Below are positions 1 to 11,403 of a stretch of 64,000 nt of DNA, one piece after another. Position 1 is the first letter of the stretch. Every line of letters begins with the position of its first letter. Origin of the DNA: Voacanga thouarsii (lineage: Eukaryota; Streptophyta; Magnoliopsida; Gentianales; Apocynaceae); NCBI GenBank assembly GCA_026120185.1, contig JANUWF010002273.1, forward strand, positions 2,091,001 to 2,155,000, given 5' to 3'. A program made the position numbers and the translations under genes. The notes under the pieces were generated by a model. The model did not search any database and was not told where the DNA came from. It worked only from the letters and a program-made list of their open reading frames with translations.

Positions 1-2087
1 TTGCAGCCGTTGTCACCTAAATGGTTGATACTAAGCAAGTTGTACTTCAATTCATCAATCAATAATACTTGCTAAATAATGATGGAGGATCTCTTAACAA
101 CATTACCTATACCGAGTATTTTTCCCTTTTTCTTTTCTCCTAATGTGACAAAACCATCATTTGCAACTTAAATGTCATCCATTAGTGCAGTATTTCCCAT
201 CATGTGACTTGAGCATCAATTATCCAAGAACCATTTTGTAGAGCTCAATTCTTTGTAGTTGATGTTCCTATTCATAAGATAAAATAATGGCTTTTGGTAC
301 CCGCATTTTCTTGGGTTCTTGGGGTTAGTGACAGTTCTTTTAACTCTCCAAACAGTTTTCATACCAGATTTGACTCATCTCCTAATATGACACCTAAATA
401 CATTGTGTCCATATTTACCACAACAAGAACAACATAAATGATCAACATTTGAGTTTCTAGCTTTCACAAAAGGAGGTTTGTGATTTTCTGCCTTGTGCAC
501 ATGTTTATAACCTAGACCACTTCTATTTCTAGCTATACGCTACACTCCAACCAATCTATTTTGATTGTCTTATCCACCAGTGAATTTCTCAATACAAATG
601 GTGAGGTCATCAACACTATTTTTCATGTTATTAAAATCACTAAGCATATTTTCAAGAGAAAGAATTTTATTACATAAGCATTTATTTTCGAGAGACACAT
701 GATGCAAAGAGGTAATGATAAGTACTTTTCAATAGTTGCACACATATGTGACTTAAGTGAAACTTTGTTCTCATTCAACAACTTTGCATTCTCATCTAAC
801 AAACAGTCAATTGTCATCTTCATTTCTTTATTTCTTCTAGATAGCTTTTTCAGTTCATGAAACATGTCAAATAGTAATTCATTGAGATCATCATGCTTTT
901 CACAATTAGAATCATTCAAATCGGTTATCAAATATGGAGAAGTAGAATTTACCCTATCCTTCATAGCCATAAAGTAAATGTTTGCTTTTTTATTTTCAGA
1001 ATTACAGCTTTCTTCTGTCTCGAATTTAGCTAGATCCCAATTTCCAATCAATCTTTTTCTTTTCTTCTTGTTGTGCTTGGCTTCTCTTTCTTTTGCTTTT
1101 GGACAATTAGAGATAAAATGCTCCGTACTCTTGCACTCATAGTATTGAGGTTTGAAGAACGAAGTTTGTCCTTTCTTTTTGACAAATTTCTTCCCTTTGC
1201 TGAAGTTGCCTTTTCTGAATATCTTTTTGATTTCTCTAGCTACCATAGCCAATTCTTCTTTCCAAATCAATACAATCCTCATAATCAGTTTGATCACTGT
1301 TAGGCTCTTCTTCAACTACCTTTAAGGCACTTCCCCGTTTGCCTTGGTCATCATCATCATATTATTGAAACCTTTTAAGTTTTATTTCATGAGTCAAGAG
1401 AGAGCCAATTAGCTCTTCAGTAGGTAAGCTGTTCAAATTTTTTGATTCTTCTATAGCCAAGGTTTTTGGCTGCCAACTTTTTGGCGGAGCATCAAACATT
1501 TTTTTGTTTTGTTCTCTAAGGGAATAAGTTTTCCTATATACTTTTAGACTATTCATAATATTTGTAAATTGAGTGAATATATCGGTTATGTTCTCACATG
1601 GCTTTATAGAGAATAATTCATAATCTCATACCAACATTCCCAACTTTGATTCTTTTACTTGATGTGTCCCCTCATAGGTAACCTCAAGTAGTCTCCACAT
1701 TTCGTGAGTTGAATCACAACCACTAACCCAATTGTATTCATTAGAATCAAGAGCACAATATAATATGTTCATTGCCTGAAAGTTCAGAGTCATTTTTGTA
1801 ATATCCTTATTATCATATTCATCACTTTGTTTAGGCATTTTTCTGCCTTCAACAAATTTTGATGGGACAAATGGTCCATTCTCAATCAAATTCCACAGCT
1901 CAAAGATGATTGAGCAAATATAAATCTTCATTCTATTTTTTCAAAATGTATAATTACTTTTATTAAACAAATGAGGTTTATTTGTGGAAAATCCTTTAAT
2001 GTAAGGTAGAGCAAATGTGTTTGTCATATGGATCTTTGTTACAAGGCTGTTAAGCCAAAGATAATATAGACCAATACTCTAATACCA
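1..2087 (-). pseudogene. Ty1/copia gag-pol 5' part (gag, zinc knuckle, protease), degenerate
   Basis: Minus-strand coding remnant of a copia retrotransposon that continues beyond base 1. 1931-1626 encodes a UBN2-type gag segment (EMWRLLEVTYEGTHQVKESK). 1556-1362 continues gag in the same frame (PKSWQPKTLAIEESK, LPTEELIGSLLTHEI) after an in-frame TGA near 1624. 1260-950 holds the nucleocapsid, in another frame. Its CCHC knuckle has lost its first Cys (YYECKSTEHFISNC). The protease start near 200-240 reads WFLDN-stop-CSSHMMGN, so the expected Asp-Ser-Gly active site is destroyed. Near base 10 LLSINHL-like residues mark the gag-pre-integrase region. Stops and frameshifts throughout make it non-functional. 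Family assignment rests on these motifs and on the adjacent primer binding site. Confidence 0.85.
2077..2087 (-). other. Primer binding site of the copia element
   Basis: On the minus strand this reads TGGTATTAGAG, one base from the TGGTATCAGAG complement of initiator tRNA-Met used by most plant copia elements. It lies two bases from the LTR edge at 2090, which fixes the LTR/internal boundary and the orientation. Confidence 0.7.
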
Positions 2088-2737
2088 ATTGATAATTATT
2101 AGAGGAGGGGTGAATAAGGTTTATGACAAATAATTTTAAACTTTAAAGATCTTCAGTAAATCTTAAAGCAAGAACAAATAAGGTGAGTGAGCCAAATAAA
2201 TATTGTCTGTGTAGCTTTGAATGTGCTGCTAAAGAACTTTCAAATCTTCGCCAAAAGATGGAATGAAGATCTATATTTAATGTGGATAACTTCAGCAACA
2301 ATAACAAATTCACCAAGCTACATAAAGTCTTTGATTAAAACAATGAATGCAAGAAGGAGTGTTATGCTTGTGTTCACAAAGACAGATTACTTCGCTACTG
2401 ATGGAGTGCAGACAGGAATCTTTTACATCACCACTAAATGACAAAAAGATGGTCTATTTTAAATATGGGTAGTTGAGATAACAAATACAAACTTACTATA
2501 GAACAATAAAGTCTTTAAAGCTGATCAACAATTACAGAGATAAGGATAGAATTCTTTGATCAATAACCAGAGAAAATGCAGCGACAAAGTGCAGATAAAA
2601 CATAGAAGAAAAGACCCAAAGATTTATAATGGTTTGATCCTCAACTGATCTACATCCACTATCTTAAATACCCATTTAAGGATTTCAACATAATCACTAG
2701 GGGCGGCAATATTGAACACAATACGAAAACGACACGA

Positions 2738-2865
2738 TTATAGCGGGTTAGGGTTGGAGGTTCGCGGGTTCGGGTTGAAACGGGTCGATCCGTTTAACTT
2801 TAGACGGGTTCGGATCATAAACGGGTTGAACCCGTTTCAACCCGTTTTGACCTGCCAACCCGTTT
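2738..2865. repeat. hAT left subterminal CGGGTT repeat cluster
   Basis: Multiple copies of CGGGTT and its complement AACCCG in both orientations within about 130 bp. A matching cluster lies near the right terminus. In hAT elements such subterminal clusters bind transposase; that role is inferred here. Confidence 0.75.
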
Positions 2866-4320
2866 ATATTTTTTTCCCCACAAAAAAGTCCAAAAAAAAT
2901 TAAAAAATCTACCCTACATACACTAAAACCTATCTCACTCTCTTCTCTTGAGCACGTCGCCGCTGCCGTTGCCCCTCTTCCTCTTTCTTCTTCACTTTTC
3001 TCCGAAATTATGCTATGGTTTTATCCTTCATTCTTCCTCTTTCTTCTTCGCTTTTCTCCGAAATTCTGCAAACCTTTACCCTCAAACTCTCATATTTTCA
3101 GCAATTAACCACACCCACATAGATTTGACACCAAAACATTAAAATCTTCAAGTTTTGTTCGCCAAATTCATCATTACAACCAATTTGCAGCAAAATTTGG
3201 GAAACCTTTGAAAGTGAAATTCTCAGCATTTTGAAGTGGTATTTGGTAAGGAAAGCTTACTTAGAACTTCTCTTTCAAATTTGGTGTAATTCCTACAGTT
3301 GAATCCTGAGTTTGGCAATTTATTGTGAATTTCCGTAGCTAAATTTTTTGTCCAATTTGGAGCTTGGATTCTGCATTTTTCTGGGCTGATATTGATCAAC
3401 TTAAGCTGCCAATGATATTGGTAGTGATGTGGAAGTTGTCTTGAATGAGTTCTTGGTAGATTGGGCTGTTTATTGATTGATTTTTGTGAAGGGTATTTTG
3501 CTGCGAAATTCTGCTATATTAATTTTTTGTGATAATTTTGGGGCTATTTTATGTGTTGAATTATTGTGGATTTTTGTGGAGTTGTTGGAGTATTGAGCTA
3601 CTTGTTCGGGCAAATTGTTTGTGTTTGGTGTCGTGAAAAATTGAGATTAACTCATGCTGTACTTTTGCATTTTCATCATTTCGTTAGGCTTTGTTTTCTT
3701 GATTGAACATTGACTATTTGCATTCCAATTATTCCAACTCAATTCTTTGTGATTGTGAGCTTACAAAATCCTTTGATATTCCGTTGTGATCAATTCTCTT
3801 AGCTAATGTTCTTTGAACAAAATCCTTTCTCAAATGGCTTCTAAAAGGAAGAATCCACCTAGGCAGGGGAGTAGTTCACATTTGCAAACTTTTGAACAAT
3901 CCAGAGAAAGGATGAAAATATATTGATCATAACGTCTTAGCACATCTAAGCATGAAAATATCTTGCTGTAATTTAGTTAGTAATTTAGTTCAATTTTTTT
4001 TTTCAATATATCTTGTTGTAAAATATATATGACAGTGGAGATGCGGGCCATTAGTTTTTAGGGTTTGCTAGTCTTCGTGTATTCTCTACTTAATACAACC
4101 AAGAAGTGCTCTAGTTAATCTACTTCATTTGCATGTGAGCTAAATGCTATCTTCAAATTTCACATGCTCTATTTATGAATCTTTTTAAGAGTTCAACTTG
4201 TCAACTTTATCCCCCTTCCATAGCTATTTGTACTTTTTATGGTTTTGCTATATGGAATATATAATTGCAGCATTCTTAACATACCTGAGGTTAATTATAT
4301 CTTTTTCACTAATTGTAGAG

Positions 4321-6538
4321 ATGGATACATTGTTACCTCCACTACAAATTGATGAATTGCAGCAAGAGTTTGTTGAACTTGAAGGTGACATAGATGATAA
4401 AAGTGTTGAGATGGTTGGAAATGATAACAGAGAGGGTGCAAATTTAAAGGATTCTTCTACCACTAAAATAGGTCAGAAACGTAAAAGAAAGCTGACAAGT
4501 AATGTTTGACAATATTTTGACCTACTACCAATTAGTGAAGATGGAAAAGAAATATGCACGTGTAAGTATTGTGGCCAAGCATATCTTTTAGCTAGCAAAT
4601 ATGGGATAGGTAACCTAAAAAAGTATATTAAGAAATGTCCTAAGATTGATTCAAAAGATACAGGACAAATGTTCATTGAATCTAGTGGTGGCAGTATGAA
4701 TACTAGATCTAGGAGATTTTGTCAAGCAAAGTTTAGAGAGTTGTTGATTAATGCTGTGATACAACATAATTTGCCTTTATCTTTTGTGGAATATGAGGGC
4801 ATTAGGGCTGTATTTTCCTACTTAGAGCCAGATGTGTCTCATATTAGTAGGAATACTGCAAGGCAAGATATTAAAAATATACATGCTGATTATATTGCCA
4901 AGATAACTCTTCAACTTAAACAATGTCTTGGTAGAATTTGCTTGACTTCTGATTGGTGGATTTCGATAGCTACAGATGGATACATGACTTTGACTACACA
5001 TTTTATTGATAAGAATTGGGTATTGCATAAAAAGATTTTGAATTTTTCATACATGCCTCCACCTTATTCTGGTGTTGCATTAGCTAAAAAGATTTATAGT
5101 TTGGTTGCTAGTTGGGGAATGGAGAAGAGGTTATTTTCTATAACTTTGGATAATGCTTCTACCAACAATTCATGTGTTGAGCTTTTGAAATATCAATTGA
5201 ATTTGCAAAGGTGTTTGTTGGATTTTGGTTCGCTGTTTCATGTAAGATGTTGTGCCCATATTCTCAATTTAGAGTGTGTGGCACACACATTTCTTGAATC
5301 CAAGAAATCTCTTAAGCAAGATGTTACTACAAGATGGAATTCCATATATGAGATGCTTGCTAGTGCACTTTATTATAAGCTTGTTTTTTGTCATTTGCAA
5401 TTGAGTGACTCTAATTTCAAGCATAACTTTTCTGAAGAAGAATGGAGTAAAGTGGAGAAAATATGTGGTTTCTTGAAATTATTTTATTATGCAACAAATG
5501 CATTTTCTAGTGCAAAGAGGCCTACTTCCAATATCTATTTTCCCCATATGTTTATGATTTAGTTAAGGTTGACGGAAGAAATTAAAAGTCCTAATGACTA
5601 CATGAAGAGAATTGCAATTGGCATGTATTCAAAGTTTGATAAGTACTGGAAAGAGTTCAACCCACTTTTGGCTATTGCTGTTGTGTTTGATCCTCAGTAT
5701 AAAATGCAATTTATTGAATTTAGTTATAGAAAACTTTATGATATTGATGGTCAAGTAGAGTGCTCAGAATTTAAATCTAAACTTTTCTCTATCTTTGAAG
5801 CATACAAGACTAATCTTTCTTCTATTTCTGGAGTATCTAGCATTGTATCTCAGGGACAATCAAAATCAACATCTACTAAAGAGAAAGATAGTGTAGAAAG
5901 TTCAAATGTTTTTCAGGTTATTTTTTTTACTTATTACTTTTTTATAAGTCCAATATCTTTTATAATTATAATTTATATTACAATGTTAATATATAATTTA
6001 ATTTATGCTTTCTAATTCCATTTTTAATTTTTAAAATAGGAGTTTGATGATTTTGAAAGTGAAGATATCATGAAGTATATGCAGAAATCTGAGTTAGAAT
6101 TGTATTTAGATGAGCCAAGGGTTGATAGGACAGTTAAGCTTGATGTTTTATCTTATTGGAAGGCTCATCAGTATAGATACCCTTTACTAGCTCAAATGAT
6201 TCGAGATGTGTTTACTATTCTTGCCTCTACAGTTGCTTCTGAGTCTGCATTTAGTAGTGGTGGTAGAGTTCTTGATCAATTTAAAAGTTCTTTACACCTG
6301 ATCTTGTTGAGTCTATGATTTGTTCTAAGGATTGGATTTATGGAGTTAAAAAAATTTTTAGACTATATTTTTATTTCAATTTATATTTTTAGATAAAATT
6401 TATAATACTTGTTTGTTTAAATTTATTGCAGAAGCACTTGTTAAAAAGTTAAATGTGGATGAAATTGTTCAAAACATCATGGATTTGAACATCAATAAGG
6501 AGGCACCTGCTGAGAAGAACATTGTCAATGTTGTTTGA
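4321..6538 (+). pseudogene. hAT transposase (BED finger, RNase H-like core, C-terminal dimerisation domain)
   Basis: One frame runs from ATG at 4321 to 5916, interrupted only by TGA at 4507 and TAG at 5560. A BED-type finger starts CTCKYCGQA near 4557, but its expected His appears as Tyr (NLKKYIKKC). The catalytic core shows LTSDWW (residues of the first Asp motif) near 4945 and SITLDNAS near 5140. A phase-0 intron fits 5917-6039 (CAG|GT...AG|GAG). The next exon carries the hAT dimerisation signature (YPLLAQMIRDV, STVASESAFSSGGRVLD). A one-base loss near 6294 shifts the frame, after which PDLVESMICSKDW is readable. A last exon probably starts near 6432 and stops at 6536. Two nonsense codons, a frameshift and the damaged finger make it inactive but young-looking. 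Confidence 0.9.
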
Positions 6539-6734
6539 AGTTTGTTAAATTTTTAATGTATTAAGTAAATTAGATGTTTAAATTTTTTAGATTAAGTCTT
6601 ATGAATTTATTCACATCTCTAGATATTTAACTAGATGATTTATTATTTTATTGGCCATTTAAGACTTTATGGACTATTCTATTGGTTCTTTTAATTTTAT
6701 ATGGTTTGATTTATTTTTTTAAAATTTTTAGTGT

Positions 6735-6982
6735 AATGGGTGAACAGGTTTAGTAGGTAATCGGGTTGGCGGGTTTCATAGGTATTCGGGTTGACGGGTT
6801 GGCGGGTTTAGTGGGTATCTATTTATATTTGTGTCTAATCGTGTCGTGTCGTGTCAACTCATTTATTTTTGTGTCGTGTTTATGTTATAAAATTAGACAC
6901 GTTTATTAATCGTGTCGTGTTCGGGTTAACATGTCATGTGTAATTACTCCAGGTTGACACGACCCGCCAACCCAAATACGAC
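6735..6982. repeat. hAT right subterminal CGGGTT repeat cluster
   Basis: Tandem variants of GGCGGGTT, TCGGGTTG and GTGTCGTGTC precede the right terminus, echoing the left subterminal cluster in inverted order. The GTGTCGTGTCGTG stretch near 6840 is specific to this end. Confidence 0.7.
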
Positions 6983-8013
6983 ATGATTGCCACCCCTAAT
7001 AATCACTAAAATATTGTTCTCAAATTAATGGTTGTAGGCTACACCAATCTTACATAAAAAGATCACTACACTTGGTTTTACACCCAATCTCTACAAACAC
7101 ACAATCAAGGCTCACCCTAACTGGGTTTTACACCACAACCTTGATACATTCACCAAACAAGGCTCACCCTAACTAAGTTTTACACCAAAACCTTGATACA
7201 AAACAAATCATAGAGAAAAATGCAGAAATAGCTTACAGATTGAACAGATATAAAATAGTCTAAGCATCTGTACATTTTTTTACCTTTTGAGCAATTTTAT
7301 TTTACTTTAAAGCATTTTGAAAAGGGATATTTTTGTATTCTAAAGTGTAAGAGTGTCTCTGAGAAAAATAGTACAAAAATTTACTTCAAAATCGAGTTTT
7401 GAAAGCTTTTATAGAAGAAAAAAAGTAAGACAGCAACGGCTAGAAACAGCTAGTTTTTCTCGCATCAGATTTTCCTGAGTTTTGGACTCAAGGATAGGAA
7501 GAAGGTGTGTCCAAAATGGCACTTTTCTAGGCAAAAATATTTTGACGTTGTTACAGAGTTTTGGATGACGTTTTTAGATGCAGAGTCCATTCAAACTACT
7601 CAATCCAAACATCTGAAAGCTTACTCTTTAAAATCATTTTATTTGTGTGCTTCAAGGTAAAAATACATTGAATCATAAGGTAAAGAGATATAAGAATTTT
7701 ACAAGTAATACCTTAACAACGATTTCTAATCTAAAGTTCTTTCACAAGGACTTCTTGGTATGCAATCTCTTAAGCTTGTCTTCTACTTGATCACTCATTC
7801 TTGGATTTCATTGCGCAAGAGTAACTTAGCAATCTTATTTGCACGTCTTGGAAGAATTGAGGTTAAACATGTCCTATCACATATATATCACACAAGTTAA
7901 TCTTTATTAATACTTGTCATCAGTCAAAATACAGGAGAATGCCCTTAGGGCTAACATTTATCCTTGCTGATTTTTTTCCCACATTTTTATTCAATTTCTC
8001 TCTCAATTCTCTA

Positions 8014-8723
8014 TAGGGTTGTGCACTATTCTATTTAAATTAAAATTTTGAATCAAATCGAATCAATTTTTTCAATTTGGTTTGGTTTTAATAAAATTTA
8101 GTTCAATTTTGAAATTTATATAAAAATTTAGTTCGATTTTCAATTTTTTAAAATAAAAACTAAAAATTTGAAATTATGTTTTTAATTAAAAATATATAAT
8201 TAATATTAAAATATTAATTAATAATTATTTATTTATTTATATAAATTATGATTTTTTTAAATAGATTTGGTTCAGTTTAGTTATTTTGATTTGATACTTG
8301 TAAATTGTATTGTTGATTCAGATCTGTTATTAGACTTCTAGTTGGATTTTTTTTATGCCTACTGGGAAGTTTTCTTGATGTTAAGTTGTTTTGATACTTA
8401 TTTAATGGTTTTAAAATATTTAGGCTTTAATTTGTATTAAAATTTATATTGGATTTGAGATTTATTTTATATTGGGCTAGCTAAAAGGACCAATTAAGGG
8501 GAATTTAATTTTATATTGGACTTGGGTTAATGCTTAATGAGCTAGCCAAATTTAGATTTCTCAATTCAGTTTACAACCAAACCGAATCGAATCGATACGA
8601 TCGATTCAGTTAAAACGATTTTCTTAATAATTCAGTTCGGTTCGATTGTGATAAAAAAAATTAAAATTAAAAAAACGAATTTCAAAGCCGCATTCCGAAC
8701 CAAACACCGAATACACAACCCTA
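8014..8723. mobile_element. hAT-type MITE, 710 bp
   Basis: Ends TAGGGTTGTGCA and TACACAACCCTA are inverted repeats (one mismatch) and are flanked by a perfect 8-bp duplication ATTCTCTA (8006-8013 and 8724-8731). Subterminal TTCGGTTCGATT and TTTGGTTTGGTT motifs occur near both ends. There is no coding capacity. It is a non-autonomous hAT derivative unrelated in sequence to the 4.3-kb element nearby. Confidence 0.9.
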
Positions 8724-8796
8724 ATTCTCTACTCCCTCAATTACCATCAATCCAAACTCTACTGATTATTTCAACTTTTTAAAAATTTACAATTGG

Positions 8797-8798
<2 letters not shown>

Positions 8799-8837
<39 letters not shown>
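8799..8837. repeat. (TA)n microsatellite
   Basis: Uninterrupted TA dinucleotides, about 19 units. Confidence 0.95.
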
Positions 8838-8840
<3 letters not shown>

Positions 8841-8934
8841 AATGTTCTTCTTCTTTTTAAATTTCAATATCCTTGTTGTTATATTTATTTCCTTAATTTC
8901 TTAAAGAAAATGTTTCAACGAAGTAATTCTGAAG

Positions 8935-9069
8935 TATGGAAAATTGGTTGAGGAGTATAATCCAAAAATTTGTCTCGATACGTTTAACAATCCATCTGGC
9001 TATCCATTGCCTAATATTAATTTAATTGATACTATTGTGTACCCATGTATGAGAATGGATAGTTTATAA
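8935..9069 (+). other. Short unrecognised coding-like frame
   Basis: A 44-codon open frame without an ATG contains EEYNPKICLDTFNNPSGYPL and ends in TAA. Its composition is more protein-like than its surroundings, and it could be an exon remnant, but I cannot assign a family. It may equally be chance. Confidence 0.2.
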
Positions 9070-10789
9070 GATTATTTTATTTGTTATTACAAATCTTTGT
9101 TTTCTAAAAATTATAATAATAACTCTCATACTATTTAAGAACTTATAACCTCTCTATGTATTTATTCTATAATTACCCATGTGAAAAATATTATTTATCA
9201 GTTATATTATGAATATTCTATAGAAAATGGACAAGTAGTTAAAACTTACCAAGTGCTAATAGAGTTAACAAGACAAGACTTCTAATGTTAGAACAATCAA
9301 AATGATTGAGAGGATTGTCAAGTGCCACCATGGAACTTAAATTGTATCTAAGATATTCTTTAGAGTGGAATGATATAGGTAAAATATTTAAAATCATGAT
9401 GTTACAATGGAACAAATTTTTAATACTAAGTGTAATTAATATTTGAGTAAAACTCACTCAACAATGATATAAGAAACCTTAAAAGTGTAATCATGTATGG
9501 ACAATTGAATTAATGTTGAGGATCATAAGTAAGAAATGTATGCCATGACTTCTTTGAAATGTTCAATGTAAGTACAATTGACAATTATTGAACCTTAAAG
9601 TAATCATTATGGATATTTTAATTTCTCTACACTATAAAAGGATATCTAGTCAACTTAATTTTAAGAAAACTAAAATTAATAAAGTTTTTTACTATTCATA
9701 TATTTTTATTTATATTTTTACATATTACTAAATTTGTTAAATATTTTTAAAAATAAAAAAATTGTAAGTTAACTGATTGATCAACCACAACTAGAACCGC
9801 CAACGATCGATTGACCAATTAACCAATAAGCCAAACCAAGTTGAGAGTTTTTCTTTATATTAGTTCCAATAACCAACCAAAAACTGCCAATTCTCCAATT
9901 GTGGTACCTTATGTAGAGATTCCCCATGGAAAAAACAAAAATGGCATTCATCCATATTCCATTCTATTTCTTCCTGTCGAAACATTTCATTGCTAATGAA
10001 AGAAATGACCTTTGTCTTAGATTTGAGTTTACCACGTTACATAGTATATATCATTGGTGTTGCAAATGCTATTAAGTTCCATAATAAGGTGGAATCAGAA
10101 AGACAAAGGAAACCCCAAAGACAATCACGTCTATAATTGGCATTCTCAGCCTCATTTCTTCTCGACGAAGGTATCTATTGGCATGGACTTGGGAGTCACT
10201 TGCATAGATATATAGATTGCCAAAGGAATTGCCATTGCACTCTGTAGAAATTTATGAGACCGTACTCTGGAATAAGTACTTTAAAAGGCTATTGTACTTC
10301 TGTAATGTGAGAATGCATGCGTGGGAAAGACCATTCTACCTTCCTATTATTAACAAAGGGAATCATTCATTCTTGTATGTAAGTGTTGCCTTACGAAAAG
10401 GGGAGCCAATCGAACTGTCGATCGGCTACTCTTTCGATGAATATAAACAATCCGATGAAAATATGAATGAATGAATCAGACCTTTTAAAAGACGTAGGTT
10501 TCTTGAACTTACTATAAAAAGGGTCTAAGAAAGTAGAAATATTACATGCGAAAGCAAAATAGGACTGAACGCAGTATATTTCGATTAAGACGATGAACAA
10601 ATACAAAAGTATTGGAATTTGAAATCAAAGCAACATAAAACGGAAAGCTTGTAATCAAATGAGTAAGAAAATGTGTAAAGAAAATGTAAACAAAGCTGTA
10701 AGGAAAGCTGCAAAAAAATGTAGGAAAAGGGAATTAAAAAAAATTGAAAGAAAATTTGGTAATCTGGTTTGAGACGATTATTGTTGGGT
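9070..10789. other. AT-rich intergenic stretch without recognised gene
   Basis: Mostly AT-rich sequence with scattered short frames. An 85-codon frame at 10217-10474 (+), beginning MPKELPLHSVEIYE, has no recognisable motif and no neighbour supporting it. No terminal repeats or duplications were found here. Confidence 0.5.
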
Positions 10790-11239
10790 CACTCATTCTA
10801 GGATCCTTGCTCGTTTTATATTTACTGTGGCATGGTTGCCGACTATCCGAACGTAGAGAGAATCCCACTTCGTGGCCCGTTCTTGGCGATTGAAAACGGT
10901 AGCATTTTGCCGATTGTGCTGTGAAGTGGGGGTGACGGCTCATCGGTTACTGGTTCCGATGTTGACCGAGTACATTAGCTGAAGATTTTTTTGACGACAT
11001 CATCTGTTCGGCAGAATTCGTATCGGCTTCGGCTAAAAGTTACCGTTACAATGGATCGGCTAAAGATGATATCAACACATATCCCCTCGAGTCCCGTTAC
11101 TTTGATAGCGCGAACAGGTGAAGTGATGGGAATCGTACCTCTTTAATTTGTAGTCGTTCTTTTTCTGATAAAGTCAGAACGTCTCAATTATTGTGGAAGG
11201 GTGCCAACTCCTTGGCTTCAAAACCCGCGAACGGCTAGG

Positions 11240-11403
11240 CTTTTGAATCTCTTCTTTAAATAGCCGTGGTCCCCATTGCTCCTCCTTCACCGATACAAAA
11301 TCCTTCTTCTACAACAACTCTATCTTAATCAGACTTCTATCTTTCTTGTGAAATCCACCATCATTTTCTACACATTTTCTTTGATTGGCGAACTCTGAAT
11401 CTC
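11240..11403 (+). promoter_or_regulatory. Possible core promoter and leader of the PMD gene
   Basis: CTTTAAATAGCCG near 11254 resembles a TATA element about 150 bp before the ATG at 11404, followed by a C/T-rich leader (CTTCTTCTACAACAAC). The upstream 10.79-11.24 kb is GC-richer and CpG-containing like the coding part. Inferred only from spacing and composition. Confidence 0.3.

Larger units (their letters stand above)
2698..6998 (+). mobile_element. hAT (Ac-like) transposon with TIRs and 8-bp TSD
   Basis: Terminal inverted repeats are TAGGGGCGGCAAT (2698-2710) and ATTGCCACCCCTA (6986-6998), one mismatch in 13. They are flanked by a perfect 8-bp duplication ATAATCAC (2690-2697 and 6999-7006), which is diagnostic of hAT. 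The 4301-bp element has GC-richer subterminal regions full of CGGGTT-type repeats at both ends and a degenerate transposase gene in the middle. It inserted in the LTR of the older copia element. A short frame beginning MASKRKNPPRQ at 3834 lies in the leader and is not recognised. Confidence 0.95.
2090..7956 (-). mobile_element. Copia 5' LTR, split by a hAT transposon
   Basis: In + orientation the LTR starts TGATAATTATTAG beside the primer binding site and ends AGGGCTAACA, so on its sense strand it runs TGTTAGCCCT to AATTATCA. After removing the inserted hAT element and its duplicated 8 bases it is about 1.56 kb long. The second LTR lies outside the window, so LTR divergence and target duplication cannot be read. 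Around 7080-7200 it contains two copies of a phrase with the core AAGGCTCACCCTAACT. Confidence 0.7.

Noticed and set aside
1073..1303. Plus-strand open frame in the copia gag region
   Set aside because: It is the complement of the minus-strand nucleocapsid coding region, which has the recognisable motifs.
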